A program made the translations under genes and the position numbers. This document shows positions 44,245-52,434 of a stretch of 64,000 bases of DNA, piece after piece. The stretch is taken from positions 4,460,501 through 4,524,500 of the forward strand of contig NZ_CP041767.1 of the NCBI RefSeq assembly GCF_022026395.1, written 5' to 3'. Below the pieces are notes generated by a model. It ran no database searches and was not told where the DNA came from. It was given only the letters and a program-made list of their open reading frames with translations. Source of the DNA: Brevibacillus brevis (lineage in GTDB: Bacteria; Bacillota; Bacilli; Brevibacillales; Brevibacillaceae). Each line of letters opens with the position of its first letter. Position 1 is the first letter of the stretch.

Positions 44245-45315
44245 TTATTTTTTCAACGTAACGGTAAACGTTTTGAACTCAATGTCTTTCCCTTGTTTCT
44301 TTATCATGTCGATGGTTGTTTGGATTATCGTTTCTTTTCCATTTCCATCTATCCCAACACCACCACCTTGAGATGGCAATGACAGATATGGAGTGATCCT
44401 TAATTCTTTTACATCTGCTGTCACCGGATCGAAACGACGGGTTCCTGCAAGGTATTCTTTACCATCAGATTTTTTGCCTTGGCTACCGCCTGAGTAGGCT
44501 CCTAGCTCATTTCCTTTATCATCAACGACCTTGAATTCCAAATAGCTCGATAAATAGCCGATTTCCTCCGTTACCGCCTGGAAGCTGACCACCAGTCCTG
44601 CTGGACCCATTGTTGTATCCGGAACAGTGAGGTCAATGCCTCCAGCTTTTTGCTGGTGATTGATCGCAATGCGCTTGGTTTCTGTACGGGAACTGATTGG
44701 CAAGGAGAAGTTCCACTGCTTGCCGTCCTCCCCATGAAAGCTCAATCCCAGCTTGAACTCCTCTGGCAAGCCATTGATCGCATCGATATCGACAATCCCG
44801 GTCGCTAGCGTCGGCGTGATCTGTGTATGTTTGCTGCTTCCTGCGTATCCAAATGCTTTCCCATTTACCGTCAGATCTGGGGAGGAGCCTAAATAATGCT
44901 CTCCGACTGCCTGCTTCGTTTCCAATGTATAACCAATCGTAAAACGCGTGCCGTCATAGTACACTTCATTGACAGTAATTGCATGACCATCCACGTCCTG
45001 CGACTCGCCAATGACAGTTGTTAAGCCTTTTTCACTCGCTAGCTTCAATCCGTTGTCTCCATATGCCGAGAAAATCGATCCAATCAAAGGCACCTTGGAC
45101 ACCAGATTGGCCATCGCCGGGGAAACTGCTGCTGAGCTAAACAAGACCCCTAAAGCTACGACCGCTGCCCCTGTACTGTACACCAGCTTTCGTTTGTTCA
45201 GGCGTTTTCTCTTCGGTACAGCCTGAACCGTTTGGGCGATAATAGCGTCCAGCTTCTCTGTCGGGACTGGAATGCGATCTACTTGCTCTTTATAGGCATG
45301 AATTTTTTCTCTCAT
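44245..45315 (-). CDS. membrane anti-sigma factor with DUF4179-type region (second pair)
   Basis: The 356-residue protein has a cytosolic N-terminus (~1-42, ending KRKRLNKRK), a membrane helix (LVYSTGAAVVALGVLFSSAAV) and the extracellular signature SKVPLIGSIFSAYGDNGLKLASEKG, the same layout as the protein at 29795-30907, followed by a beta-rich region. It overlaps its ECF sigma partner by 26 bp. It should hold that sigma until an envelope signal arrives. Confidence 0.85.
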   Translation of the reverse strand: MREKIHAYKEQVDRIPVPTEKLDAIIAQTVQAVPKRKRLNKRKLVYSTGAAVVALGVLFSSAAVSPAMANLVSKVPLIGSIFSAYGDNGLKLASEKGLTTVIGESQDVDGHAITVNEVYYDGTRFTIGYTLETKQAVGEHYLGSSPDLTVNGKAFGYAGSSKHTQITPTLATGIVDIDAINGLPEEFKLGLSFHGEDGKQWNFSLPISSRTETKRIAINHQQKAGGIDLTVPDTTMGPAGLVVSFQAVTEEIGYLSSYLEFKVVDDKGNELGAYSGGSQGKKSDGKEYLAGTRRFDPVTADVKELRITPYLSLPSQGGGVGIDGNGKETIIQTTIDMIKKQGKDIEFKTFTVTLKK

Positions 45316-45838
45316 CGAAATACTCCCCTTTTAGTTTCTTTTTTAATAGCGTCAATCCTCTGTGAATATTCGTTTTTACAGTGCCTTCCGGACAATCCAG
45401 CGTTTCGGCGATTTGTTTTACGGAGTAGTCCTTGTAAAACCTTAGCAGCAGTACCGTTACATACTTTTCTTCCATCTCTTCCATTGCTTCCAGCAGATCG
45501 ATCCGTTCCTCGAGCCTTACGCTTCCTGTATCCCGCACATTTTCAATCATGTCTTTGCTAAGTGAAATTACCTTGCGTTTCCTAGCCAAATAGGCAAGCG
45601 CCGAGTTGATCAAAATGCGTGTCAACCATGTGGTAAAATACTGCTCTTCCTTTAAGGTTGAAATGGAGAGCAACGCCTTATAGACCGTTTCCTGAAAAAT
45701 CTCAAGTGCATCCTCTTCGTTGCGCGTATACACGAAAGCCATCTTGTACAAATTGGTTTTTTCCTGATGAATCAGCATTTGGAACGCGTCAGCATCACCA
45801 GCCTTGGCACGAGCAACGAGACCAAGTTGTCTATTCAA
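45290..45838 (-). CDS. ECF-subfamily RNA polymerase sigma factor (second pair)
   Basis: The 182-residue protein has region 2 (VYTRNEEDALEIFQETVYKAL, FTTWLTRILINSALAYL) and region 4 (EEKYVTVLLLRFYKDYSVKQIAETLDCPEGTVKTNIHRGL). It starts at a TTG with GGAGGGGGGAG upstream. The 26-bp overlap with the anti-sigma gene couples their translation. It is similar in design but clearly distinct in sequence from the sigma at 29275-29808. Confidence 0.92.
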   Translation of the reverse strand: MNRQLGLVARAKAGDADAFQMLIHQEKTNLYKMAFVYTRNEEDALEIFQETVYKALLSISTLKEEQYFTTWLTRILINSALAYLARKRKVISLSKDMIENVRDTGSVRLEERIDLLEAMEEMEEKYVTVLLLRFYKDYSVKQIAETLDCPEGTVKTNIHRGLTLLKKKLKGEYFDERKNSCL

Positions 45839-45910
45839 ACAGCTCCCCCCTCCTTTTCTCCCCTGTTAGAGAAATCAGGGCGACAAAACGTTTCATTTTT
45901 TCTATCGAAA

Positions 45911-45958
45911 TAAAAAAAGCCTGCTCTCACAGTCTACCTGAGACTACGAGAACAGGCT
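45911..45958 (-). terminator. terminator of fabF
   Basis: AGCCTGTTCTC / GAGAGCAGGCT stem with an inner AGTCT/AGACT pair, then a 7-T run on the minus strand. Confidence 0.85.
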
Positions 45959-45965
45959 CTATCCA

Positions 45966-47198
45966 TTACATTTTTTTCAGCACAATGACTGCGTTGTGAC
46001 CGCCAAAGCCAAAGGAATTGGACATGCCGATGTCAAGCGTGGCTTTGCGCGCTGTATTTGGCACATAGTCCAGATCGCATTCAGGGTCACGCTCCACCTG
46101 ATTGATCGTAGGGGGAATGATTCCTTCCTGCAAGCTCTTGATCAGAGCGACCGCCTCCGCCCCTCCTGCTGCACCAAACATATGACCCGTCATCGATTTG
46201 TTGGCGGTGATCGGTACACGGTACGCATGGTCGCCAAACAGCTTTTTGATAGCCAATGTCTCGGAACGGTCCCCGATTTCTGTGCTGGTTGCGTGCGCGC
46301 TGATGACATCGACGTCTGTCGGTTGCACCCCTGCTTCCTGGAGGGCCCATTTCATCGCACGGTAGGGACCGATTCCTTCCGGATGTGTCGCCACCATGTG
46401 GTAGGCATCAGAGCTTGCCCCATAGCCAATCACTTCGGCATACATGCGTGCGTTTCTTTTCTTGGCGTGTGATTCCGATTCCAAAATCACAATTCCGGCA
46501 CCTTCTGCCATGACAAACCCATCCCGCTTGGCATCAAATGGCCGACTCGCTGCTGGTGGATCATCATTTCTTGTGGACAATGCCGTCGCATTGCTAAAGC
46601 TGGCGAGAGATATATCCGTCACTGCGGCCTCAGACCCTCCTGCGATGACGACATCCGCTCCGCCCGCCCGAATGAGCCGGAAAGCCTCACCGATGGACGT
46701 ATTCCCAATCGAGCACGCCGTAACAGGTGACATCGTCGGCCCGTAAAGACCGTACTTGATGCTGATCATCGCTGCGGCCATGTTGGAGATGAGCATGGGA
46801 ACCAGCGTCGGACTGACCCGCTCAGGACCTCGTTCACGAAGAACGTCATGCTGCTCGAGGAGCGTCCCTACCCCACCGATGCCAGAGCCTACATATACCC
46901 CGATGCGCTCGCGGTCCAACTCGTCCAGCCGAAGCTCAGCATCCTCTAGCGCTTCTTCTGCAGCAGCAAGGGCAAACTGGCAAAAGCGGTCCATTCGCCG
47001 CGATTCTTTGCGCCCAAACCGCTCTACCGGATCAAAATCTCGCACCAAACCTGCGATTTTCGTTTTATTGCGTGCTGTATCAAAAGTATCAATAGGCGAG
47101 ATACCAGACTTCCCTTGCACGAGACTGTTCCAAAACTGATTCACTGTATTCCCTATCGGGGAGATTACCCCCATGCCTGTGACAACGACTTTTTCCAT
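45966..47198 (-). CDS. fabF: beta-ketoacyl-ACP synthase II
   Basis: The 410-residue protein condenses malonyl-ACP with acyl-ACP in fatty acid elongation. The Cys-His-His triad is visible: Cys162 (TACSIGNTSIGEAF), His302 (AHATSTEIGD) and His339 (NKSMTGHMFGAAG) with Lys334. The family's usual TACATG is TACSIG here. Being outside a fab cluster and paired head-to-head with an XRE regulator, it may be a second, specialised FabF rather than the main enzyme (inference). Confidence 0.9.
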   Translation of the reverse strand: MEKVVVTGMGVISPIGNTVNQFWNSLVQGKSGISPIDTFDTARNKTKIAGLVRDFDPVERFGRKESRRMDRFCQFALAAAEEALEDAELRLDELDRERIGVYVGSGIGGVGTLLEQHDVLRERGPERVSPTLVPMLISNMAAAMISIKYGLYGPTMSPVTACSIGNTSIGEAFRLIRAGGADVVIAGGSEAAVTDISLASFSNATALSTRNDDPPAASRPFDAKRDGFVMAEGAGIVILESESHAKKRNARMYAEVIGYGASSDAYHMVATHPEGIGPYRAMKWALQEAGVQPTDVDVISAHATSTEIGDRSETLAIKKLFGDHAYRVPITANKSMTGHMFGAAGGAEAVALIKSLQEGIIPPTINQVERDPECDLDYVPNTARKATLDIGMSNSFGFGGHNAVIVLKKM

Positions 47199-47254
47199 GA
47201 TTAGCCTCCTATTGAGTGCCTTATGAAAACCATCTTGTCACATGGGTTATCCTA

Positions 47255-47283
47255 TTACAAGTTGTTGTTTATCCTAGTATAAT
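47255..47283 (+). promoter_or_regulatory. promoter of the XRE regulator gene
   Basis: TTACAA (47255-47260), 17-nt spacer, TATAAT (47278-47283), about 50 nt before the ATG. AGGATAA occurs twice on the other strand in this divergent region. Confidence 0.6.
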
Positions 47284-47332
47284 GAGTACTAGTCTAACAA
47301 ACTTAACCAGTTGAGGAAACGGAGAGTGTACC

Positions 47333-48199
47333 ATGAATCAGCAAACACGTTTGCAGGCACTGTCTACTTTTTTGAAAGCGCAGCGCGCCAAAATCCTGCC
47401 ACAATCGGTCGGGCTGGCTCCTGGGACACGCAGAAGAACACCTGGGCTACGAAGAGAAGAAGTTGCTCAACTCGCGGGGGTTAGCTCCACCTGGTATACA
47501 TGGCTGGAACAAGGCCGCGATATCAAGGTCTCGCCATCCGTTCTGGATGCGGTAGCGAGAGCCCTGCAGCTTACCGTCGATGAGCGAAAATATTTGTATG
47601 CGCTGGCACTGGAGACAGGCACTGGAGTAGGGCAAGACGTGCAAAAAGAAGATGAACCGCCGAAGATCAATCCTGCCCTCAAACGAATCTTAAAAGAGTT
47701 GCGCTCATGTCCAACCATCATTTCAGATCGGCGCAGTCATATAGTCGGCTGGAACGAGGCAGCGGCGCATGTCTTTCTCGATTTTGAACAAATCCCTTAT
47801 GAAGAGCGCAATTTGATCCGCCTGGTGTTTACGCGAAAGGAATTACGGCGGCTGGCCGTGAACTGGGAGCATTTCGTCAGCGGCTTTCTCGCGATTTTTC
47901 GCGCCAATTACGGTCAGTATGTAGAGGACGAGTGGTACGAGCAGTTTTTAAGCGAAATGCGACAGGTTCATCCCGACTTTCACGAGCTTTGGGAGCAAAG
48001 CCGCGTCAGCTCAGCACCGGAGGTTTTACTGGAATTCCGTCATGCGAAGGCAGGGAAAATGCTCTTTCATCTGACTTCGCTGCAAGTTTCCGGGAGCGCG
48101 GATTTGCGGTGCAGCATTTACACGCCTGACCCGAATTCTGCCACGGAGACAAAGTTGCGGCAGTTGATTGATCGGCCTGTTACTTCTGGCAAACCTTGA
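47333..48199 (+). CDS. XRE-family regulator with MmyB-like ligand domain
   Basis: The 288-residue protein has an N-terminal HTH (LRREEVAQLAGVSSTWYTWLEQGRDIKVS, about 43-71) preceded by TRRRTPG, and a C-terminal MmyB-like PAS-related domain (CPTIISDRRSHIVGWNEAA...). Members of this group bind small, sometimes fatty-acid-like ligands. It is divergent from fabF, so control of that gene is plausible (inference). Confidence 0.87.
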   Translation: MNQQTRLQALSTFLKAQRAKILPQSVGLAPGTRRRTPGLRREEVAQLAGVSSTWYTWLEQGRDIKVSPSVLDAVARALQLTVDERKYLYALALETGTGVGQDVQKEDEPPKINPALKRILKELRSCPTIISDRRSHIVGWNEAAAHVFLDFEQIPYEERNLIRLVFTRKELRRLAVNWEHFVSGFLAIFRANYGQYVEDEWYEQFLSEMRQVHPDFHELWEQSRVSSAPEVLLEFRHAKAGKMLFHLTSLQVSGSADLRCSIYTPDPNSATETKLRQLIDRPVTSGKP

Positions 48200-48228
48200 C
48201 CGAAGGTCTTTGGGGTTTGAGTCAACAT

Positions 48229-48472
48229 GGTGGAGGAGAAGAAAAAGCACAGTTCTCTTCGACTCTGACACGCCAGCATGGGGGATTCACTGTCCGTCTC
48301 CACTTCCAAAAGGGGACCGTCGAGCCAAAGCCACCCTACGGGCGGAGGCTTCTCAGGGAAGAAGTGTTCGACAAGCGTGATCCCCTTTTGGAAGTTCCGA
48401 CTGGGTAGGCGTTGTCAAGGTCTACGAGCTCTGTGCTTTTTCTTCTCGCCAGCTTTGTTGGTTGATCGGTAC
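48229..48472. ncRNA. candidate structured RNA or foldback element
   Basis: Between the XRE stop (48199) and the cimA terminator there is no convincing gene but a nested foldback. A 17-bp perfect arm pairs 48236-48252 with 48431-48447, a 15-bp perfect arm pairs 48302-48316 with 48381-48395, and GTCGA (48319-48323) pairs with TCGAC (48368-48372). Shorter complementary bits (TGAC, GCC, CAACA) line up between and outside them. The overall shape is a ~240-nt rod with internal loops. It resembles no RNA family I can name. It could be an ncRNA or a MITE-like element. Confidence 0.45.
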
Positions 48473-48494
48473 CTTTTAAAACTTGCATACCAAA

Positions 48495-48530
48495 GGAAAA
48501 CCAGCCCGACGACATCTGTCTGGGCTGGTT
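48495..48530 (-). terminator. terminator of cimA
   Basis: AACCAGCCC / GGGCTGGTT perfect 9-bp stem with a 14-nt loop, then TTTTCC on the minus strand, 8 bp beyond the stop. Confidence 0.8.
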
Positions 48531-48537
48531 CACTTTG

Positions 48538-50160
48538 TTAATGATTCACAATTCCTACGCGCGTCCCGGAGGAAGCAAGGCTTCCGACTTCCTCGCAGCC
48601 TTCTTTCCACAGCAAGTAACGGATACTGTCTGCCAGCGCTTCCCAGCTCGCTTCAATGACGTTGGTAGAGACGCCGACTGTGCTCCACTTTTCCCCGTTG
48701 CTCGAGGATTCGATCAGGACACGTACTTTTGCGGCAGTCGCGCCATTTTCGTCCAGGACACGCACTTTGTAATCTTCCAGCTGCATTTTTGCAATGCATG
48801 GATAGTAGCCTTCCAATGCTTTTCGCATTGCATTGTCCAGTGCATTCACCGGACCATTGCCATCAGCAGCCGTATGGACAGACTCCCCGTTCACCCGCAA
48901 CTTCACGGTCGCCTCCGACGTGATCGATTGGACGGCTGCCTTTTCCAGCATGATTTTGAAGGAGTCTAGTTTGAACAGGTTCTTCAGCTTGCCGGAGGCT
49001 TCCAGCAGCATCAGCGTCAGTGAAGCCTCTGCTCCCTCGTATTGATAGCCTTGGAATTCGCGCTCTTTGATGTGTGTGATGATTTCTCTCGCCTTTTGGC
49101 GATCCAGCGAGAGGTCGATCTCGAGCTCTTCCATTTTGGCGAGCAAATTGCTTTGTCCTGCGAGTTCTGAGACGAGTACGCGGCGTTTGTTGCCGATGTT
49201 TTCTGGCTCGATGTGCTCGTACGTTTTCGGGTCGCGCATAACGGCGCTTACGTGAATACCACCCTTGTGAGCAAAAGCACTGTACCCGACAAACGGCTGA
49301 TTGTTCGGCATGGTCATGTTGGCAATTTCCGCTACATAGCGAGACAGCTGTGTCAGCTCCTGCAATTGATCAGTGCTCACACAATGATAGCCCAGCTTGA
49401 GCTGCAAATTCGGAACCACAGAGATCAAATTGACATTCCCGCAGCGCTCACCGATGCCGTTAATCGTTCCTTGCACTTGCTGTGCGCCAGCCTGAATCGC
49501 AGCTAGTGCATTGGCAACTGCCACTCCACTGTCATTATGCGGATGAATGCCTACAGGCGTCCGCAGATGGCCCACAGTCGTTTTGACAATATCATAGACT
49601 TCATGCGGCAGTGTCCCGCCATTTGTATCACAGAGAACAATCCAGTCAGCCCCAGCCTCTTCTGCTGCTTCCAGCACCCGCAATGCGTAGCGCGGATTCG
49701 CCTTGTACCCATCGAAGAAATGCTCAGCCAAAAAGAGAGTCGTCAGTCCGTTTTCTTTTAAAAATGCGACCGAATCAGCGACCATGCGCACGTTTTCTTC
49801 CAATGTCGTCTTCAGAGCATCTGTCACGTGCAAATCCCATGATTTCCCGAAGATCGCGGCTGCCGAGGCTCCGCTTAAGATCAACGCTTGCAGATTGTCA
49901 TCATCCGGCGCTGCTACATTCGGTCTACAGGTACTGCCAAAAGCCGTTACCTTCGCGTGCTGCAGCGAAATCTCCCGGATACGCTCAAAAAAAGCCATGT
50001 CCTTTGGATTGCTGCCCGGCCAACCGCCTTCAATAAAATCGATACCAAACTGGTCCAGCCGCAGTGCGATCTTTATCTTGTCTTCTACTGACAGGCTGAT
50101 CCCCTCTCCCTGCGTACCATCTCGCAGGGTCGTATCATACAGATACACCTTGCTATTCAT
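48538..50160 (-). CDS. cimA: (R)-citramalate synthase
   Basis: The 540-residue protein condenses pyruvate and acetyl-CoA to citramalate, a route to 2-oxobutyrate and isoleucine. The DRE-TIM core is seen in YDTTLRDGTQGEGISLS, IEGGWPGSNPKD, LCDTNGGTLPHE, GIHPHNDSGVAVANALAA and INGIGERCGN. The C-terminal LeuA_dimer regulatory domain (about 400-530) contains EVTVKLRVNGE-like sequence and probably feedback control. Length and motifs fit the CimA subgroup rather than LeuA. A TATACT -10 (50229-50234) and a CGTTCTAACG dyad (50213-50222) lie upstream. Confidence 0.9.
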   Translation of the reverse strand: MNSKVYLYDTTLRDGTQGEGISLSVEDKIKIALRLDQFGIDFIEGGWPGSNPKDMAFFERIREISLQHAKVTAFGSTCRPNVAAPDDDNLQALILSGASAAAIFGKSWDLHVTDALKTTLEENVRMVADSVAFLKENGLTTLFLAEHFFDGYKANPRYALRVLEAAEEAGADWIVLCDTNGGTLPHEVYDIVKTTVGHLRTPVGIHPHNDSGVAVANALAAIQAGAQQVQGTINGIGERCGNVNLISVVPNLQLKLGYHCVSTDQLQELTQLSRYVAEIANMTMPNNQPFVGYSAFAHKGGIHVSAVMRDPKTYEHIEPENIGNKRRVLVSELAGQSNLLAKMEELEIDLSLDRQKAREIITHIKEREFQGYQYEGAEASLTLMLLEASGKLKNLFKLDSFKIMLEKAAVQSITSEATVKLRVNGESVHTAADGNGPVNALDNAMRKALEGYYPCIAKMQLEDYKVRVLDENGATAAKVRVLIESSSNGEKWSTVGVSTNVIEASWEALADSIRYLLWKEGCEEVGSLASSGTRVGIVNH

Positions 50161-50279
50161 GTTTCTTCTCCACCTGTTCTTTTATTTTTCTGAATAATCA
50201 CATCATTCCAACCGTTAGAACGATTCCCAGTATACCACAGCCCAAATGGAAAGAAAACGCGGGAAAATAGAGGTTTTTT

Positions 50280-51119
50280 CTATGTCCGTGGGGTGCGGAC
50301 AAATGCGACGGTTTGCTTGATTGCAGCTTCCAACGGAGTCGATGTTCCCGCAAACGGATGACGCGTGTTAAATGTATGATCTCCGCCTTCTATCCAGTGC
50401 AGCTCGCTGTTTTTGGCAGCCTGATGAATTCTTTTTGCACCCTCTACCAGACGGACATAATCTTTTTCTCCTGTGATGATGCACAGTGGTTGCTCCATCG
50501 TAGAGACAAGTTTCAAAATATCGTATTGCTCTCGATTGTTATCCACGTCCTCGATCACGACTCTCGTGATTGGCATATCTTGACCAGTCCGCGCATTCGC
50601 TATGTATCCGACACCAGTCTCTTCTATTTGTCTGCGCAGCTTCTCGTCGAACAAATCGACATGAGCGATTCCGTTCCAGGTCACAATCCCTGCCACATGC
50701 GGGTTGTTTGCTCCGAATAAAATCGCGTCACCGCCGCCCTTGCTGTGTCCCAATACATACAGCTTCGTTTTGTCCACGTAATCGGGTAACGGTAGCTCGC
50801 CTGACAAAATCCGTTCCGTCAACGCTTGCAAATCAGCCAGTTCGCGGGCATATGTATTGCGTCCGAATTTCTCCAGCTCGTCGAACTCCGTCAAGCTCTC
50901 CCCTACGCCATTGCAGCTAAAATTAAAGCGAATCGTGGTAATGCCTTGCTTGGCCAGCTCATCGGCTACGTAGGGAAAGCTTCCCCAATCCTTGAAGCCT
51001 TTAAAGCCATGGCAAAACAGCAGTAGTGGCTGTTCTGAGCCTGCCGCTTCCTCCGTATGAATATCTCCGCGAAGCGTCAACTGCTCATCGAGTGCGATGG
51101 AAAAGGATTGCTTTTGCAT
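50280..51119 (-). CDS. alpha/beta-hydrolase (acyl-peptidase/esterase type)
   Basis: The 279-residue protein has the alpha/beta hydrolase fold: LFCHGFKGFKDWGSFP (oxyanion region), nucleophile elbow LGHSKGGGDA, an acid near ITGEKDYVRLVEGA and the catalytic His in WIEGGDHTF. The substrate is unknown. Start MQKQSFSI is chosen because AGAGGTGA lies 9 nt before it. No signal peptide. Its 3' end is close to the cimA promoter region. Confidence 0.87.
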   Translation of the reverse strand: MQKQSFSIALDEQLTLRGDIHTEEAAGSEQPLLLFCHGFKGFKDWGSFPYVADELAKQGITTIRFNFSCNGVGESLTEFDELEKFGRNTYARELADLQALTERILSGELPLPDYVDKTKLYVLGHSKGGGDAILFGANNPHVAGIVTWNGIAHVDLFDEKLRRQIEETGVGYIANARTGQDMPITRVVIEDVDNNREQYDILKLVSTMEQPLCIITGEKDYVRLVEGAKRIHQAAKNSELHWIEGGDHTFNTRHPFAGTSTPLEAAIKQTVAFVRTPRT

Positions 51120-51189
51120 GTGTGCTTCACCTCTTGTGCATTTTTTTATTATTATGCCGTGTCCCCCTCCTAAAAGAAACGAAAATACC

Positions 51190-51221
51190 AAAAAAAAGAG
51201 ATCTTCCTCTTTGGAAGATCC
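51190..51221 (-). terminator. terminator of the YheC/YheD-type gene
   Basis: GATCTTCC / GGAAGATC perfect 8-bp stem with a 5-nt loop and TCTTTTTTTT on the minus strand. Confidence 0.85.
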
Positions 51222-51224
51222 CCT

Positions 51225-52316
51225 TTAGTTCACTGCATTGTTTTTATTAACAAGGTACAACGCATACTCCAACGGCCGCCGAACCGCCGTCGCATATCGC
51301 TTGTGCTGACGCATCTGCTTGAAAATTTCTCTCCCTGGCTTCGGATTGATTTCGATAATCCAAACCCTGCCATGAACATCAATCCCCAGATCAAAGCCAA
51401 ACTCCATCATCAGGCCGAAATGCTCTTCAATGCGTTTGACAGTCTTGATCGCGAGCTCCCTGCATTCCAGCACAATCCGCTCTGCCTTTTCCCGACCAAA
51501 TCGTTTGACCAAAAAGGAAACAGCAGGCAAAGCGGTTCCCCCTCCATGCAAATTGGAGGTGGACGATTGTATCGGCCCAACGCGAATGCCCATCCCGGTC
51601 AAACACCACTGACCTTTCCCGTCCTTTTGCACAAGCATGCGAGCATCTACTGTTCGCTTGGGAACCAGTGACAACCGTAGCCCCTGTTGAAGAAAAAACT
51701 GCTCGTTTCCGCTCTTCTCCTTGTTCATCCAATGCTCCAGCCGCTCGCACACCTCTGTGAGCGTCGCCAGTTTTTCGCAGCTTTTGGCTTGCTGCTTGGT
51801 CCTGCCATGCAAAAGGTAGCGACCTGCTTGTTTCTCCACACGCAGTATACTTCTGCCACCAGTGCCGTTTGTCGGCTTGAGATAAACCAGACGATGATCG
51901 GCAAGCATCGTAGCAAGCGTTTTTCTGTCGTAGGGGAGTGTTTCGGGAAGCCAGCGCTGCAGATCAGGATCTTGTATCAAAATCTGATGTACGACATATT
52001 TGTTCGAGAAACGGTTATTCGCATAACGAAACCAGTCTTGCTTGCGAAATGGCAAATAGGCACGATGCTTGGGCAATGGATAGTAGCGATAACGATCAAT
52101 GACGATGTCGGGCCAGGCAAAACGCTCTCGTCTCCACTTCGTACCATCTGGTACATAACCGTTGATCCGCTTTTCTTCCAAACGGACATCTTGTGGGCTA
52201 AATAAAAAAACCTCTGCCCCCATTTCTCTTCCTTCCTTAACCAGCCTTCGCAAATAGCCGGGCTCGACAAAGCCTGATTCTCCTCGGTAGGTCAGTACGC
52301 CTATCCGTTTTCTCAC
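51225..52316 (-). CDS. YheC/YheD-family ATP-grasp protein (spore-coat associated)
   Basis: The 363-residue protein has the family N-terminus (IGVLTYRGESGFVEPGYLRRLV), an ATP-grasp-like core (LVYLKPTNGTGGRSILRVEK) and the metal/ATP-binding end MEFGFDLGIDVHGRVWIIEINPKPG. In bacilli, YheC and YheD are found at the spore coat or forespore. The start is taken as the GTG at 52314-52316, with GGGAGGGAG upstream; a longer frame extends further without a ribosome binding site. Single gene with its own terminator. Confidence 0.85.
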   Translation of the reverse strand: MRKRIGVLTYRGESGFVEPGYLRRLVKEGREMGAEVFLFSPQDVRLEEKRINGYVPDGTKWRRERFAWPDIVIDRYRYYPLPKHRAYLPFRKQDWFRYANNRFSNKYVVHQILIQDPDLQRWLPETLPYDRKTLATMLADHRLVYLKPTNGTGGRSILRVEKQAGRYLLHGRTKQQAKSCEKLATLTEVCERLEHWMNKEKSGNEQFFLQQGLRLSLVPKRTVDARMLVQKDGKGQWCLTGMGIRVGPIQSSTSNLHGGGTALPAVSFLVKRFGREKAERIVLECRELAIKTVKRIEEHFGLMMEFGFDLGIDVHGRVWIIEINPKPGREIFKQMRQHKRYATAVRRPLEYALYLVNKNNAVN

Positions 52317-52380
52317 CGAAAGGCCACTCCCTCCCTTGTTCGATTTTCTAGCTAGCCTTGTATAGCTTATGGTTGAAAGC

Positions 52381-52418
52381 AAAAAAAAGCGCCTTTGTCC
52401 TATGTAGGCAAAAGCGCA
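52381..52418 (-). terminator. terminator of the M20 amidohydrolase gene
   Basis: GCGCTTTTG / CAAAGGCGC imperfect stem then an 8-T run on the minus strand. Confidence 0.85.
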
Positions 52419-52434
52419 TCTTTCATACGTTTTC

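Noticed and set aside
47275..47300. FapR-like operator between fabF and the XRE gene
   Set aside because: TTAGACTAGTACTCA on the minus strand is only loosely like the FapR palindrome and lacks its symmetric half, so it is not called.
48278..48541. Overlapping short + strand frames in the foldback region (about 70-87 codons)
   Set aside because: They lack ribosome binding sites, overlap each other in different frames and show no protein-like pattern; the inverted repeats explain the region better.
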